The notes beneath the pieces are model-generated. The model was given only the letters and a program-made list of their open reading frames with translations, was not told the DNA's origin and searched no databases. Below, in pieces: positions 26,634 through 36,952 of a DNA stretch of 64,000 nucleotides. A program made the position numbers and the translations under genes. Source of the stretch: CAZTUH01 sp964620485 (lineage in GTDB: Bacteria; Pseudomonadota; Gammaproteobacteria; Burkholderiales; Burkholderiaceae_B); assembly GCA_964620485.1 (NCBI GenBank), contig CAZUGU010000008.1:186001-250000 (forward strand), in the 5' to 3' direction. Position 1 is the stretch's first letter, and the number at the start of each line of letters is the position of its first letter.

Positions 26634-27455
26634 ATGAAAACCGATCTGAAAAATATAATTGAGCAAGCTTGGATTCAACGGGAAAATTTATCTCCAGATA
26701 ATTCTGAACCAGAAATTAATAATGCTGTTGAATCTATTATACAAGAACTAGATAAAGGAAGTTTACGTGTAGCTGAAAAAATTAATGGTCAGTGGATAGT
26801 AAATCAATGGATTAAAAAAGCTGTCCTGATTTCTTTTCGATTAAATGAAAATAAATTAATGTCTGAGTCGTTTATGCGTTTCTATGACAAAGTACCATTA
26901 AAATTTGAAAATCATAATGAAGATACATTTAAACATAATGGTTATCGCGTTGTACCTCCTGCTATTGCTAGATATGGTGCGTTTATTGGAAATAACGTTA
27001 TAATGATGCCTTCTTATATTAATATCGGTGCTTATGTCGATGAAGGAACTATGATTGATACATGGTCTACAGTTGGATCATGTGCACAAATTGGTAAAAA
27101 TGTTCATCTTTCTGGTGGTGTTGGAATCGGTGGTGTTTTAGAACCTTTACAAGCTAATCCGACTATCATTGAGGATAACTGCTTTATCGGCGCTCGTTCT
27201 GAAATAGTTGAAGGAGTCATTATTGAAGAGAACTCTGTACTAGCTATGGGTGTGTTTTTATCTCAAAGTACAAAGATTTACGATCGCGTTTCTGGTGAAG
27301 TTACATATGGTCGTGTTCCAGCTAATTCAGTAGTAGTACCTGGTACATTACCAGCTACAGACGGCTCACACAGTTTGGCATGTGCGATTATCGTTAAACG
27401 TGTTGATTCTAAAACTCGTCATAAAACTAGCATAAATAATTTATTACGTGTCTGA
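26634..27455 (+). CDS. dapD: Tetrahydrodipicolinate N-succinyltransferase
   Basis: DapD succinylates tetrahydrodipicolinate with succinyl-CoA. The 273-residue protein is full length. An N-terminal helical domain is followed by a left-handed beta-helix of hexapeptide repeats (IGNNVIMMPSYINIGAYVDE, IGKNVHLSGGVGIGG). The C-terminal region VVVPGTLPA is typical. It ends in TGA, and dapE begins within its last eight bases, so the pair is translationally coupled. dapC lies 54 bases upstream. Confidence 0.97.
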   Translation: MKTDLKNIIEQAWIQRENLSPDNSEPEINNAVESIIQELDKGSLRVAEKINGQWIVNQWIKKAVLISFRLNENKLMSESFMRFYDKVPLKFENHNEDTFKHNGYRVVPPAIARYGAFIGNNVIMMPSYINIGAYVDEGTMIDTWSTVGSCAQIGKNVHLSGGVGIGGVLEPLQANPTIIEDNCFIGARSEIVEGVIIEENSVLAMGVFLSQSTKIYDRVSGEVTYGRVPANSVVVPGTLPATDGSHSLACAIIVKRVDSKTRHKTSINNLLRV

Positions 27456-28602
27456 TAAAAAAATAAATTCTATATTAGAATTAACGAAAAAATTAATTGC
27501 TTTACCGTCGATAACACCAAACGATGCAGGCTGCCAATCGTTAATTATTTCACGTTTGCAAAATATTGGTTTCAACTGTGAAATATTGATTCGAGATGAA
27601 GTGACTAATCTTTGGGCAAACCGAGGTACAAATTCACCACTTATTGTTTTTGCAGGTCATACTGATGTTGTTCCACCTGGTTCTTATGAAGATTGGAAAA
27701 CTGATCCATTTATGCCAACAGAAAATAATGGGCGACTTTATGGTAGAGGATCTTCTGATATGAAAAGTTCAATCGCATCGTTTATTGTTGCGATTGAAGA
27801 ATTTGTATTAAAATATCCATGCCATCCAGGATCAATTGGAATCTTATTAACTTCAGATGAAGAAGGTCATGCAATTAATGGAACTAAAAAGGTTTGTGAT
27901 TTTTTAAAAGAAAAGGGAATAAGACTTGATTATTGTATAGTTGGTGAACCTACATCTGATAAGATTTTAGGTGATATGTGTAAAAATGGTCGTAGAGGGT
28001 CATTGTCTGGTCATTTAATTGTTAAGGGTATACAAGGACATATTGCTTATAGTCACTTAGCTTTGAATCCGATACATCAATTACTGCCAGCTATTACAGA
28101 ACTAACTTCAGTGAAATGGGATAAAAATGAAGATAACCTTCCATTTCCTCCCACAACTTTTCAAATTTCAAATATTAAATCTGGAACCGGTGCTACAAAT
28201 ATTATTCCAGATAAAGTAGAAATGCAATTTAACTTTCGTTTTTCACAAAAAAGCACTCCGGAAAGTTTAAAAAAACGCGTACATGCAATTTTAGATCAAT
28301 ATAATTTAAAATATAATTTAATATGGGAATTGAACAGTAAGCCGTTTCTAACTCAATCTGGTCTTTTAAGTAAAGCATTATCGGATGCTATTTGTTCTGA
28401 AATGAATCTTAAAACTAAACTATCTACGACAGGTGGAACTTCAGATGCACGTTTTATTCGGGAAATCTGCTCACAAGTTATTGAGTTTGGGCCAAAAAAT
28501 AATATGATTCATAAAATGAACGAATATGTAGAAATTGAAGTATTAGAACCATTAAAAAATATTTATAAACGGACACTTGAAAATATTTTGCATAATCGAT
28601 AA
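27448..28602 (+). CDS. dapE: Succinyl-diaminopimelate desuccinylase
   Basis: DapE is the di-zinc hydrolase that releases succinate to give LL-DAP. It is an M20-family protein of 384 residues. Zinc ligands and catalytic residues are visible: His and Asp in FAGHTDVVPPG, Asp in RGSSDMKSS, catalytic Glu-Glu in TSDEEG, a ligand Glu in VGEPTS and the C-terminal His in NNMIHKMNEY. It starts with GTG at 27448, overlapping the dapD stop by 8 bases. It completes dapC-dapD-dapE, supplying DAP for peptidoglycan and lysine. Confidence 0.97.
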   Translation: MSDKKINSILELTKKLIALPSITPNDAGCQSLIISRLQNIGFNCEILIRDEVTNLWANRGTNSPLIVFAGHTDVVPPGSYEDWKTDPFMPTENNGRLYGRGSSDMKSSIASFIVAIEEFVLKYPCHPGSIGILLTSDEEGHAINGTKKVCDFLKEKGIRLDYCIVGEPTSDKILGDMCKNGRRGSLSGHLIVKGIQGHIAYSHLALNPIHQLLPAITELTSVKWDKNEDNLPFPPTTFQISNIKSGTGATNIIPDKVEMQFNFRFSQKSTPESLKKRVHAILDQYNLKYNLIWELNSKPFLTQSGLLSKALSDAICSEMNLKTKLSTTGGTSDARFIREICSQVIEFGPKNNMIHKMNEYVEIEVLEPLKNIYKRTLENILHNR

Positions 28603-28636
28603 ATTCTTATGGTTTAATCAGATAACTTAAAGAAAT

Positions 28637-30850
28637 CTAAATAATTTCTAATTTTGCAATTGATAATGCTATAGTTTTAATGCCGATATTTCTAAATTCT
28701 ATAATTGCTTTAATTTCTTGATTAATACCATTTAGCGCAACAATAGTTCCATAACCAAAATGTGCATGATTAATTTTTTGACCAACTTGGAAAATTTGAG
28801 AACCAATTTCAACGCGTTTTAATTTATATAAATTATTCTGGATTTTCTTTGAAATCTGATAATTTTCAGAATTATTATAGCCATCATGTAATGATCTATG
28901 ATTTTGATATGATTTAATTTGTTGAGATTTTAAATATTTTGTATGAATTTTTGGAATCTCTAATAAAAAACGAGAACATTTTGCTTGACGCAACTGACCA
29001 TATAACGTTCTATTTGTAGAAAATGTCATATAAAGTTTTTTTCGAGCTCGTGTGATTGCAACATACATTAAACGACGTTCTTCTTCTACTGATTTATTAG
29101 AAGCAAGACTATTTTCATGTGGAAATAATCCTTCTTCTAATCCTGTTATAAAAACGGTGTCAAATTCCAGACCCTTTGCTGCATGCACTGTCATTAATTG
29201 AACAGCAGATTGGTCTTGATTGATTTGATTATCTCCAGATTCTAATGCAGCATGATCTAAAAAAGAAACCAATAAGGAATTGATTTGGTTCTTACTTGAA
29301 AGAATCGGTTGTATTTCTGATTCCTTATTATTAGAAAAAATAGCAGCTGATGTAACCAATTCTTTCAAATTTTCAAGACGTTCAGTACATTCATGCACTG
29401 ATTTATAATAAGAAATTAAGCCACTATATTCTAATACATACTTGACTAATTCCAATAAACTCAATTTTTGAGTCTCTTGTTTCAAGTGTTCGATTAGTTG
29501 TATAAATTTTAAAAAATTAGATTTTCCCTTTCCTGAGAAAAAATGAATTGCTTGATATAAGCTAATGTTGTATTGACGAGAAATTTCCATCAACTTTTCT
29601 AAAGAACGTGCACCAATTCCACGTGTTGGAAAATTTATAATCCGTATTAATGATGCATCATCATTTGAATTAACTATTAAACGTAAATAAGATAAAGCAT
29701 TTTTAATTTCTTGTCTTTCAAAGAACCGCATGCCACCATATACTCTATATGGAATGCTATTTATAAAGAAAGTATTTTCTAAAATACGTGATTGAGCATT
29801 ACTACGATAAAGTATTGCAATTTCTTTTAAATTATGCTTTTCCTTAATTAGAAACTTAATTTCATCAACTAACCATTGTGCTTCCATTGATTCATTAATT
29901 TGCTCAGCAATTTTAATGTACTCACCATCGCCTCTTTGAGTCCATAATTTTTTTCCTAATCGTTCATTATTATGTTGAATAACTGAATTAGCTGCACCCA
30001 GAATATGTCCAAAAGATCGATAATTCTGTTCGAGGCGAATGATATTATTTGCATAATGATGTTTAAAATTTGCTACATTATTATTGGCACCACGAAAACT
30101 ATAAATAGATTGATCATCGTCGCCTACCGCAAAGATTGCATTTTTACCCTTTGATAATAAAAGCAACCATTTATACTGCAATGAATTAGTATCTTGAAAT
30201 TCATCAACTAAAATATGTTGAAATCGGTCTTGATAATATTCGCACAATGAATGGTTTTTTATTAGCGTTTCATATGTCCGAAATAACAATTCTGGAAAGT
30301 CAACTATACTTTCACGTTGACATTGTTCTTCATAAGCTTGATATATTTCAATTAAGAATTTTTTTTGATTACCAAGTTTGTCTAACGAACTAGAACGCAA
30401 TCCTGATTCTTTATTTATATTAATAAATTTTTGTACAGCGCGCACAGGATATTTATCTGTGTTAATATTTTTACTTTTTAACAAGCGTTTAATTACAGCT
30501 AGCTGATCTGAATCATCCAAAATGGAAAAAGATTGGTTTAATTTAGCTTCTTGACAATGTATGCGTAAAAATCGGTTACTCAAACTATGAAATGTACCTA
30601 TCCATAATCTTTTATTATCATAAATTTTTATGGTTTCAGATAAACGACGTATCATTTCATATGCAGCTTTATTAGTAAAAGTAACTGCCAAAATTCTACA
30701 AGGATCAATTTTCATATGCTGAATTAACCAGGCTATACGATTAATCAAAACTTTAGTTTTTCCACTTCCTGCTCCAGCAAGAATTAAGGTATGCAAAGAT
30801 TTTAATGTAACAGCGACTTTTTGTTCTGTATTAAGATTTTCCAAAATCAT
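28637..30850 (-). CDS. uvrD: DNA helicase II (UvrD/Rep family)
   Basis: This superfamily 1 3'-5' helicase acts in excision and mismatch repair. The 737-residue protein has Walker A LAGAGSGKTKVL (about residue 25), motif II VDEFQDTN, motif III DDDQSIYSFRGA and motif VI RRLMYVAITRARK. A C-terminal Tudor-like domain (GQKINHAHFGYGTIVALNG) favours UvrD over Rep. Its ATG overlaps the stop of the desaturase gene by 4 bases (ATGA at 30847-30850), so translation is coupled. UvrB is present in the same window. Confidence 0.94.
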   Translation of the reverse strand: MILENLNTEQKVAVTLKSLHTLILAGAGSGKTKVLINRIAWLIQHMKIDPCRILAVTFTNKAAYEMIRRLSETIKIYDNKRLWIGTFHSLSNRFLRIHCQEAKLNQSFSILDDSDQLAVIKRLLKSKNINTDKYPVRAVQKFININKESGLRSSSLDKLGNQKKFLIEIYQAYEEQCQRESIVDFPELLFRTYETLIKNHSLCEYYQDRFQHILVDEFQDTNSLQYKWLLLLSKGKNAIFAVGDDDQSIYSFRGANNNVANFKHHYANNIIRLEQNYRSFGHILGAANSVIQHNNERLGKKLWTQRGDGEYIKIAEQINESMEAQWLVDEIKFLIKEKHNLKEIAILYRSNAQSRILENTFFINSIPYRVYGGMRFFERQEIKNALSYLRLIVNSNDDASLIRIINFPTRGIGARSLEKLMEISRQYNISLYQAIHFFSGKGKSNFLKFIQLIEHLKQETQKLSLLELVKYVLEYSGLISYYKSVHECTERLENLKELVTSAAIFSNNKESEIQPILSSKNQINSLLVSFLDHAALESGDNQINQDQSAVQLMTVHAAKGLEFDTVFITGLEEGLFPHENSLASNKSVEEERRLMYVAITRARKKLYMTFSTNRTLYGQLRQAKCSRFLLEIPKIHTKYLKSQQIKSYQNHRSLHDGYNNSENYQISKKIQNNLYKLKRVEIGSQIFQVGQKINHAHFGYGTIVALNGINQEIKAIIEFRNIGIKTIALSIAKLEII

Positions 30851-32061
30851 ACTGTATATCGACGTAAACGAACAGCAAATTTCTCAAGACGAGCAACACC
30901 ACTATGCTGAGCGCGTTGACACCATAATTGTAAATCAGATAGTAATTGTTCGCTATTAACACTAGAACTTTCCCAAATTTTCCCTAATTCACGTCTCATT
31001 TGTATTAATGTAAATAAAAGATTATTTTGAGAAATTGCAAAGTCAACCTCAGCACGTTGTTCAGGTTTCATAATATCTTCATTATAGTGTAAATTTTTAC
31101 ATATTCGATTTAAACGAATCCAATGACACTTCATATTGTGATTTTTTATGTATAATAGTTTTAACGGTTTTAGCTCTTCCCTTACTGTTGCTTTAACTAT
31201 TTTTGCATAATTTGCCATTACTTCATAACGATGAGTAATCACTCCATGCAAAGTATATAAATCAATTCCTGTTTTTACTTTAGAGTCTAATTTTAATCTA
31301 GGTGCAATTTTTTTAACATGTGCTAAGCCTATTAAACAAAACAGACTTATATAAAACCAACCAAGATCAAATTCATACCATTTTGCGGAAAATTTTGCAG
31401 AAGTAGCATAAGCATGATGGTTATTATGTAACTCTTCGCCACATATAATAAATCCCCAAGGAATTAAATTTGTACTAGTATCAGGGCTATTATAGTTTCG
31501 GTAACCCCAATAATGACCAATACCGTTGATTACTCCTGCTGCCCAAAATGGTACCCAAGACATTTGAATTGCCCAAACAGTTAAACCCAATACACCAAAT
31601 AAAATAAAATTAATTCCTAACATAAAAATAGTACCCATTACACTGTGTTTCGTATATATATTATCCTCAAGCCAATCTTTTGGAGTACCATGACCAAATC
31701 GTTTCAAAGTTTCACTATTCAATAATTCTTGTCTATAAAGCTCAGCTCCACGAAATAAAACTTTCCAAATTCCAAAAATCATTGGTGAATGAGGATCTTC
31801 TTTTTTTTCACATTTGGCATGGTGTTTACGATGAATAGCAACCCATTCTTTCGTGACCATACCAGTTGTCATCCATAACCAAAAACGAAAGAAATGCATG
31901 ATTATTGGATGTAAATTCAAACCTCGATGTGCTTGGTTACGATGTAAAAAAATTGTTACAGATATGAGAGTAATATGTGTAACAACTATAGTAAATAGAA
32001 CTATTTTCCACCAAGCAGCTTGACAAATTCCACCAGAAATAAAATACAGCACATAATCCAT
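30847..32061 (-). CDS. Membrane fatty acid desaturase (acyl-CoA/acyl-lipid type)
   Basis: This is a di-iron membrane desaturase. The three histidine boxes are present: HRNQAH (HxxxxH, about residue 40), HRKHH (HxxHH, about residue 77) and ELHNNHH (about residue 213). Hydrophobic segments lie around residues 15-35, 140-170 and 230-255. A C-terminal extension of about 140 residues beyond the catalytic core is helical and positively charged and has no motif I can name. The enzyme would introduce double bonds into membrane acyl chains using oxygen. It forms a two-gene unit with uvrD, overlapping by 4 bases, an arrangement with no obvious functional logic. Retention in a reduced genome suggests membrane fluidity matters. 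Confidence 0.88.
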   Translation of the reverse strand: MDYVLYFISGGICQAAWWKIVLFTIVVTHITLISVTIFLHRNQAHRGLNLHPIIMHFFRFWLWMTTGMVTKEWVAIHRKHHAKCEKKEDPHSPMIFGIWKVLFRGAELYRQELLNSETLKRFGHGTPKDWLEDNIYTKHSVMGTIFMLGINFILFGVLGLTVWAIQMSWVPFWAAGVINGIGHYWGYRNYNSPDTSTNLIPWGFIICGEELHNNHHAYATSAKFSAKWYEFDLGWFYISLFCLIGLAHVKKIAPRLKLDSKVKTGIDLYTLHGVITHRYEVMANYAKIVKATVREELKPLKLLYIKNHNMKCHWIRLNRICKNLHYNEDIMKPEQRAEVDFAISQNNLLFTLIQMRRELGKIWESSSVNSEQLLSDLQLWCQRAQHSGVARLEKFAVRLRRYTV

Positions 32062-32237
32062 AAGGTGTTACCTATTTAAATATTTTTGTTGTAAACAACT
32101 ACATAAAACAAAACTTACATTGTAAATCTAATATTCATTTATTATATTATCAAAAATGAAAAATTATTTTACAATATGAATATACAATTTAATAAAGCGC
32201 ATTAATTATATTGATAAAATATTTATAATTTAAAATT

Positions 32238-32275
32238 AAAATAATATACTATATATAAAATAATATACTATATAT
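32238..32275. repeat. 19-bp tandem duplication
   Basis: Two exact head-to-tail copies of AAAATAATATACTATATAT in the spacer upstream of the desaturase gene. Confidence 0.9.
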
Positions 32276-32644
32276 TTTATTACTCATGAATTTTTATAAA
32301 TTACTATTTTCTATAAGTAATTATTTTAATCTTCTATAGAAATTATATAACCTAGTTATATACTAAACATATATTTAATATTCTATTTTATTGATCTGAT
32401 TTTCCTGTGAGAATTATAATTCTAGTGATAATTGAAAAAAAAATTAAAATGGAGTAATTTTAATTTTTCTAATAGACAAATATCGTTTAAGAAATATTGT
32501 AAGTGCTATGACATTTCTTATTTCTTAAAAGAGATTTGAGATATTTATCTTTAAAATAGATAACAACCTATATGGTTTAAATCAATTTATTTTAAAAATC
32601 AACTACTTCTGAAGCATTAGATGAGTATCAATCTAATAATTTAA

Positions 32645-32676
32645 TGATTTCTTAACATATTGATTTCTTAACATAT
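32645..32676. repeat. 16-bp tandem duplication abutting a hairpin
   Basis: Two exact copies of TGATTTCTTAACATAT. The second copy runs into the left arm of the inverted repeat at 32671-32706. Confidence 0.9.
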
Positions 32677-32706
32677 AAAATAGAAAAATTATTCTATTTT
32701 ATATGT
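32671..32706. repeat. 15-bp perfect inverted repeat
   Basis: ACATATAAAATAGAA (32671-32685) and its exact reverse complement (32692-32706) are separated by 6 bases. The role is unknown. Confidence 0.85.
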
Positions 32707-32973
32707 CTCCATATTTATTATTGTAAATTCGCGAATACATTTTGAAATCTGTCAAGATTGTTAAATCTTACTTTACTAAAAGTAGAAATTTATTAGAATT
32801 ATGTCCTTATTTAGGATATAAAAATAAAATATTTTTATAATATAAATTATGAGTTTCTTAGGATAAGCAATTTATTTAAGCAAATTAATAAATACCAACT
32901 AAATTAAATAATTGAATTATCTAATTAAGGTTTAGAATTAAACTAATTATTTATTGGCTTTATTCAATCTAAT

Positions 32974-33021
32974 ATTTCTTATATCTTGTGATAAATGATT
33001 TTATCACAAGATATAAGAAAT
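32974..33021. repeat. 22-bp perfect inverted repeat upstream of ribF
   Basis: Arm 32974-32995 and arm 33000-33021 are exact reverse complements with a 4-base loop (TGAT). It lies about 70 bases upstream of the ribF start. It could be a leader hairpin or the terminator of an unseen transcript; no U-tract follows. Confidence 0.88.
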
Positions 33022-33092
33022 TATATTCTAGAACAATCATATTTCAGATATAAACATAAATATACTAAAAATTTGCATTTTTTCTAAAAATT

Positions 33093-34064
33093 GTGAAAAT
33101 GTTACTATACACCCATCAATATTCAATGAGTAATAAATCAAAATATCCCTGTGTTTTAACAATTGGAAATTTTGATGGTATTCATATTGGACATCAAGCT
33201 GTATTGAAATTAGTATATGAAGAGGCTAAAAAAAGAAAATTAATTCCTTCTATTATGACATTTTATCCACATCCCCGAGAATATTTTGCAAACCTAAAAA
33301 AACGTTTAGATCTAATTCCAGCTCAGATTTCTACTACACGCGATAAATTAAGTGCATTTATAGAATATGGCATAAATCAAATTATTATCGAACGTTTTAA
33401 TGAAAAATTAGCTAAAATACCAGCTAATGTATTTATTAAGGAATTATTAGTCAAGAAATTCAAAATTCAATGGATTTTGGTTGGTATAAATTTTCGATTC
33501 GGTTATAACCGAAAGGGTGACATAGATCTATTACGTAAGGCTGGATTAAAATATGGATTTGATGTAAAGATTTTAAAAAATATAGTTGATCAATTTGGAA
33601 AACCAATTTCAAGCTCCGATATTAGATTGGCATTATCATCTGGAAATTTCTTCCATGCACAAAATTTGTTAGGACGCCCTTTTAGTTTAAGTGGCCATGT
33701 AATACATGGTAAAAAATTAGGAAGATATTTGGGATTTCCAACTATAAATTTACAGGTTGTAAAAAATTTTGTTATTCAAAAAGGCGTATATATAGTACGA
33801 GTTTATGGTTTAAATGCAAATTTTTTACGAGGAGTAGCTAATCTTGGTGTACGACCAACGATAGAAAACCAAAACAGAACTTTATTAGAAATAAACTTAT
33901 TAGATATAAAAAATAATATTAATGTTTATGGAAAACTTATACGAGTCGAATTTTTACATAAGTTAAGAGATGAAAAAAAATTTTCAAATTTTTCCAATCT
34001 AATCAGTGCTATCAGAATAGATAGACAAAATGCACAATCTTATTTTAACCTACATGAACTATAG
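33093..34064 (+). CDS. ribF: Bifunctional riboflavin kinase / FAD synthetase
   Basis: RibF converts riboflavin to FMN and FMN to FAD. The 323-residue length is normal. The N-terminal adenylyltransferase domain has TIGNFDGIHIGHQAVL and the GINFRFGYNRKGD segment. The C-terminal kinase domain has LGRPFSLSGHVIHGKKLGR, GFPTINL and GVANLGVRPT. It overlaps ileS by 11 bases, followed by lspA, the widely conserved ribF-ileS-lspA cluster. UbiD uses prenyl-FMN, so a flavin supply is required. No FMN riboswitch is visible upstream. Confidence 0.96.
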   Translation: MKMLLYTHQYSMSNKSKYPCVLTIGNFDGIHIGHQAVLKLVYEEAKKRKLIPSIMTFYPHPREYFANLKKRLDLIPAQISTTRDKLSAFIEYGINQIIIERFNEKLAKIPANVFIKELLVKKFKIQWILVGINFRFGYNRKGDIDLLRKAGLKYGFDVKILKNIVDQFGKPISSSDIRLALSSGNFFHAQNLLGRPFSLSGHVIHGKKLGRYLGFPTINLQVVKNFVIQKGVYIVRVYGLNANFLRGVANLGVRPTIENQNRTLLEINLLDIKNNINVYGKLIRVEFLHKLRDEKKFSNFSNLISAIRIDRQNAQSYFNLHEL

Positions 34065-36915
34065 AAAAACTCTCAATCTACCTAAAACATCCTTTCCAAT
34101 GAAAGGGGATTTAGCAAGGCGTGAACCCATTTGGCTTAAGCAGATGGAAAATAAAAAAATTTATCAAATGATCTATCTAAAAATAAAAAATCGGCCCATT
34201 TTTACAATTCATGATGGACCACCATATGCTAATGGTGATATTCATATAGGTCATGCTGTTAATAAAATATTGAAAGATATTGTGATTAAAAGTCGCAATA
34301 TGTCTGGATACAATGCGCAATACGTTCCAGGCTGGGATTGTCATGGTATGCCAATTGAAATCGAAATTGAAAAAAGATATGGAAACAGTTTACCAATTAG
34401 TAAGATACAGACTAAAGCAAGAAATTATGCATTAGATCAAATTAATCGTCAAAAAAGAGATTTTAAACGTTTGGGCATACTGGCTAATTGGGAAGATCCA
34501 TATTTAACTATGAATTTCAAAAATGAAGCAAATGAACTGCGTGTATTAGGACGCATTATAAATAACGGATATTTATACAGAGGACTAAAGCCAGTTAGTT
34601 GGTGTTTTGATTGTAAATCTGCTATAGCAGAAGCTGAGATAGAATATAAAGATCGAATAGATACAGCTATCTATGTTGCATTTCAATTAACAAACAAATC
34701 TCGTCTATGTAATATATTTAAAATTAAACAGATTGATAACTGTGCTATTGTTATTTGGACAACAACTCCTTGGACTATTCCATCAAATCAAGCATTGAGT
34801 ATAAATCCTGAAATTGAATATGCATTAGTTCAAATATACTCAGATGTTAAATTTTTAAAATATTCTATGCTAATCCTAGCAAAGGATCGTGTTCAAATTT
34901 GTTTGAAAATTTGGAATTTAAAGGGAGAAATCATTGCAGTTGCTCCTGGAGAATCATTTAATAATCTTGAATATCACCATCCTCTGGAAAAAAAATCCAA
35001 TTTTTATAAACGAAAATCACCTATCTATTTTGATAGTCAAGTAAATATTGATATGGGTACTGGTGTTGTTCATTCTGCACCTGCTTATGGCATAGATGAT
35101 TTTGCATTGTGTAAATCGCACGGAATATTGGATTCCAATATTATTAATCCTGTAAAAGATAATGGAAAATTTGTAGAAAGTTTTGCATTATTTGGTGGTT
35201 TATCAATTTGGGATGCAAATCTAGCAATTATTGAAATGATTAAATCATCCGGTTCATTATTATTTTCAAAACAATATTTGCATAGTTATATGCATTGTTG
35301 GCGACATAAAACTCCTTTGATTTACCGTGCTACTCAGCAATGGTTTATTGGAATGGATATGCGTATTAAGGATAGTAATACTACATTACGTGAAATAGCA
35401 TTATCTAGTATCAATGATATAGACTTTTTTCCTTCTTGTAGCCAAGATCGACTTTATTCTATGGTTGCTAACCGGCCTGATTGGAATATTTCTCGTCAAC
35501 GTCAATGGGGAGTACCTATTGCTCTTTTTACACATAAGGAAACAGGAATATTACATCCACGTACTGAAGAAATACTTGAAAGAATTGCTCAATCTATCGA
35601 AAAAAATGGTATTGAAATTTGGCAAGACTTAGATAAACATACCTTTTTAGGTAATGAAGCTTATTTATATGAAAAAAGTCATGATACCCTTGATGTTTGG
35701 TTCGATTCAGGTTCTACTCATGTTACTGTTTTAGGAGGTGAGAATCACAGCTTCATTGGATCACATCATAATGCTACTCATCTTAGTAATTGGCCATCAG
35801 ACTTATGTATTGAAGGTTCAGATCAACATCGAGGTTGGTTTCATTCATCTTTATTAATTAGTTGTTTATTATATAAAAAACCTCCTTACAAAGCTTTACT
35901 TACACATGGTTTTGTTGTTGATGAGAAAGGTCGAAAAATGAGTAAGTCAGTTGGAAATGTTATATCTCCACAAAAAATAGTCGATTCATTAGGTTCGGAG
36001 ATTTTACGATTATGGGTAGCATCTTCAGATTATTCTGGTGATTTATCAATTTCAGATGAGATCCTTCAACGTATCAGTGAAAGTTATCGTCGAATACGTA
36101 ATACGATACGATTTCTATTGGCAAATACATCTGATTTTAATCCAGTAGAAAACCGAATTGCTAATTATGATAGACTTTATGAAATTGATCGCTATATGTT
36201 ATGTCTAACAATGTATGTACAAAATCAAATTAAAACTTGTTATGAACAATATAATTTTCATACAGCTGTATCCTATTTAAATACATTTTGTTCAGAAGAC
36301 TTAAGCGCCTTCTATTTTGATATTCTAAAAGATCGTTTATATACAACAAAAATTAATAGTCATGCAAGACGATCCGCACAGACTGTATTATTTGAAATTA
36401 CTCAAGCATTATTAAAAATAATAGCTCCGATTTTATCCTTTACAGCTGATGAAGCTTGGCAAGAATTTTTTCATTCAACCTTAAAACATCAAATAGAAGA
36501 AAAGGATAATATTACTATTTTTACTCAAGTTTATCATGATTTCCCGATTGTTATAGATGCAGATAGGCTGATTGAGAAATGGAAACGCATACGCGTTATT
36601 CGAACTTTGGTACAACATAAGCTTGAAAAGATTCGTTCTTTAGGTTATATAGGATCATCGTTGCAAGGAGAAGTTGATATATATGCTTCCATACAGGATA
36701 AGCAGTTGCTTGATAGTTTAGGTAACGAATTGAGCTTTATCTTGATTGTATCACGTGCAACAGTACATGATTCTAAATCTGATAATCTCAGTATTATTAT
36801 TAATCCATCACAGCATAGAAAATGCCAGCGATGCTGGCATTTTAAAGAAGATGTTGGTTATCATATAATATACAACGATCTTTGTGCAAGATGTATTGAT
36901 AATTTATCTTGTTAA
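34054..36915 (+). CDS. ileS: Isoleucyl-tRNA synthetase
   Basis: This class I synthetase charges tRNA-Ile. With the ATG at 34054 (MNYRKTLNLPKTSFPMKG) it has about 953 residues (E. coli 938); the earlier ATG at 34030 is inside ribF and adds no family sequence. HIGH is present as DIHIGHAVNK, and the KMSKS loop as GRKMSKSVGN. The large CP1 editing insert is retained (TTTPWTIPSNQALS). The C-terminal zinc ligands are CQRCWHF and CARC. An 11-bp hairpin (36819-36843) overlaps the zinc-finger codons. Confidence 0.97.
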   Translation: MNYRKTLNLPKTSFPMKGDLARREPIWLKQMENKKIYQMIYLKIKNRPIFTIHDGPPYANGDIHIGHAVNKILKDIVIKSRNMSGYNAQYVPGWDCHGMPIEIEIEKRYGNSLPISKIQTKARNYALDQINRQKRDFKRLGILANWEDPYLTMNFKNEANELRVLGRIINNGYLYRGLKPVSWCFDCKSAIAEAEIEYKDRIDTAIYVAFQLTNKSRLCNIFKIKQIDNCAIVIWTTTPWTIPSNQALSINPEIEYALVQIYSDVKFLKYSMLILAKDRVQICLKIWNLKGEIIAVAPGESFNNLEYHHPLEKKSNFYKRKSPIYFDSQVNIDMGTGVVHSAPAYGIDDFALCKSHGILDSNIINPVKDNGKFVESFALFGGLSIWDANLAIIEMIKSSGSLLFSKQYLHSYMHCWRHKTPLIYRATQQWFIGMDMRIKDSNTTLREIALSSINDIDFFPSCSQDRLYSMVANRPDWNISRQRQWGVPIALFTHKETGILHPRTEEILERIAQSIEKNGIEIWQDLDKHTFLGNEAYLYEKSHDTLDVWFDSGSTHVTVLGGENHSFIGSHHNATHLSNWPSDLCIEGSDQHRGWFHSSLLISCLLYKKPPYKALLTHGFVVDEKGRKMSKSVGNVISPQKIVDSLGSEILRLWVASSDYSGDLSISDEILQRISESYRRIRNTIRFLLANTSDFNPVENRIANYDRLYEIDRYMLCLTMYVQNQIKTCYEQYNFHTAVSYLNTFCSEDLSAFYFDILKDRLYTTKINSHARRSAQTVLFEITQALLKIIAPILSFTADEAWQEFFHSTLKHQIEEKDNITIFTQVYHDFPIVIDADRLIEKWKRIRVIRTLVQHKLEKIRSLGYIGSSLQGEVDIYASIQDKQLLDSLGNELSFILIVSRATVHDSKSDNLSIIINPSQHRKCQRCWHFKEDVGYHIIYNDLCARCIDNLSC
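36819..36843. repeat. 11-bp inverted repeat inside ileS
   Basis: AAAATGCCAGC (36819-36829) pairs with GCTGGCATTTT (36833-36843) around a 3-base loop, in the codons for the C-terminal zinc motif CQRCWHF. Confidence 0.85.
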
Positions 36916-36952
36916 AATTGAAAATTAATTTCAACATATAATTATCTCTTAC

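Larger units (their letters stand above)
32062..33092. other. Long AT-rich divergent region desaturase/ribF with repeats
   Basis: About 1030 bases without a supported gene. It holds two short tandem duplications (19 bp x2 at 32238-32275; 16 bp x2 at 32645-32676), a 15-bp inverted repeat (32671-32706) and a 22-bp inverted repeat (32974-33021). Promoters for the desaturase and for ribF should lie here. No tRNA or structured RNA is recognised. Confidence 0.6.
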
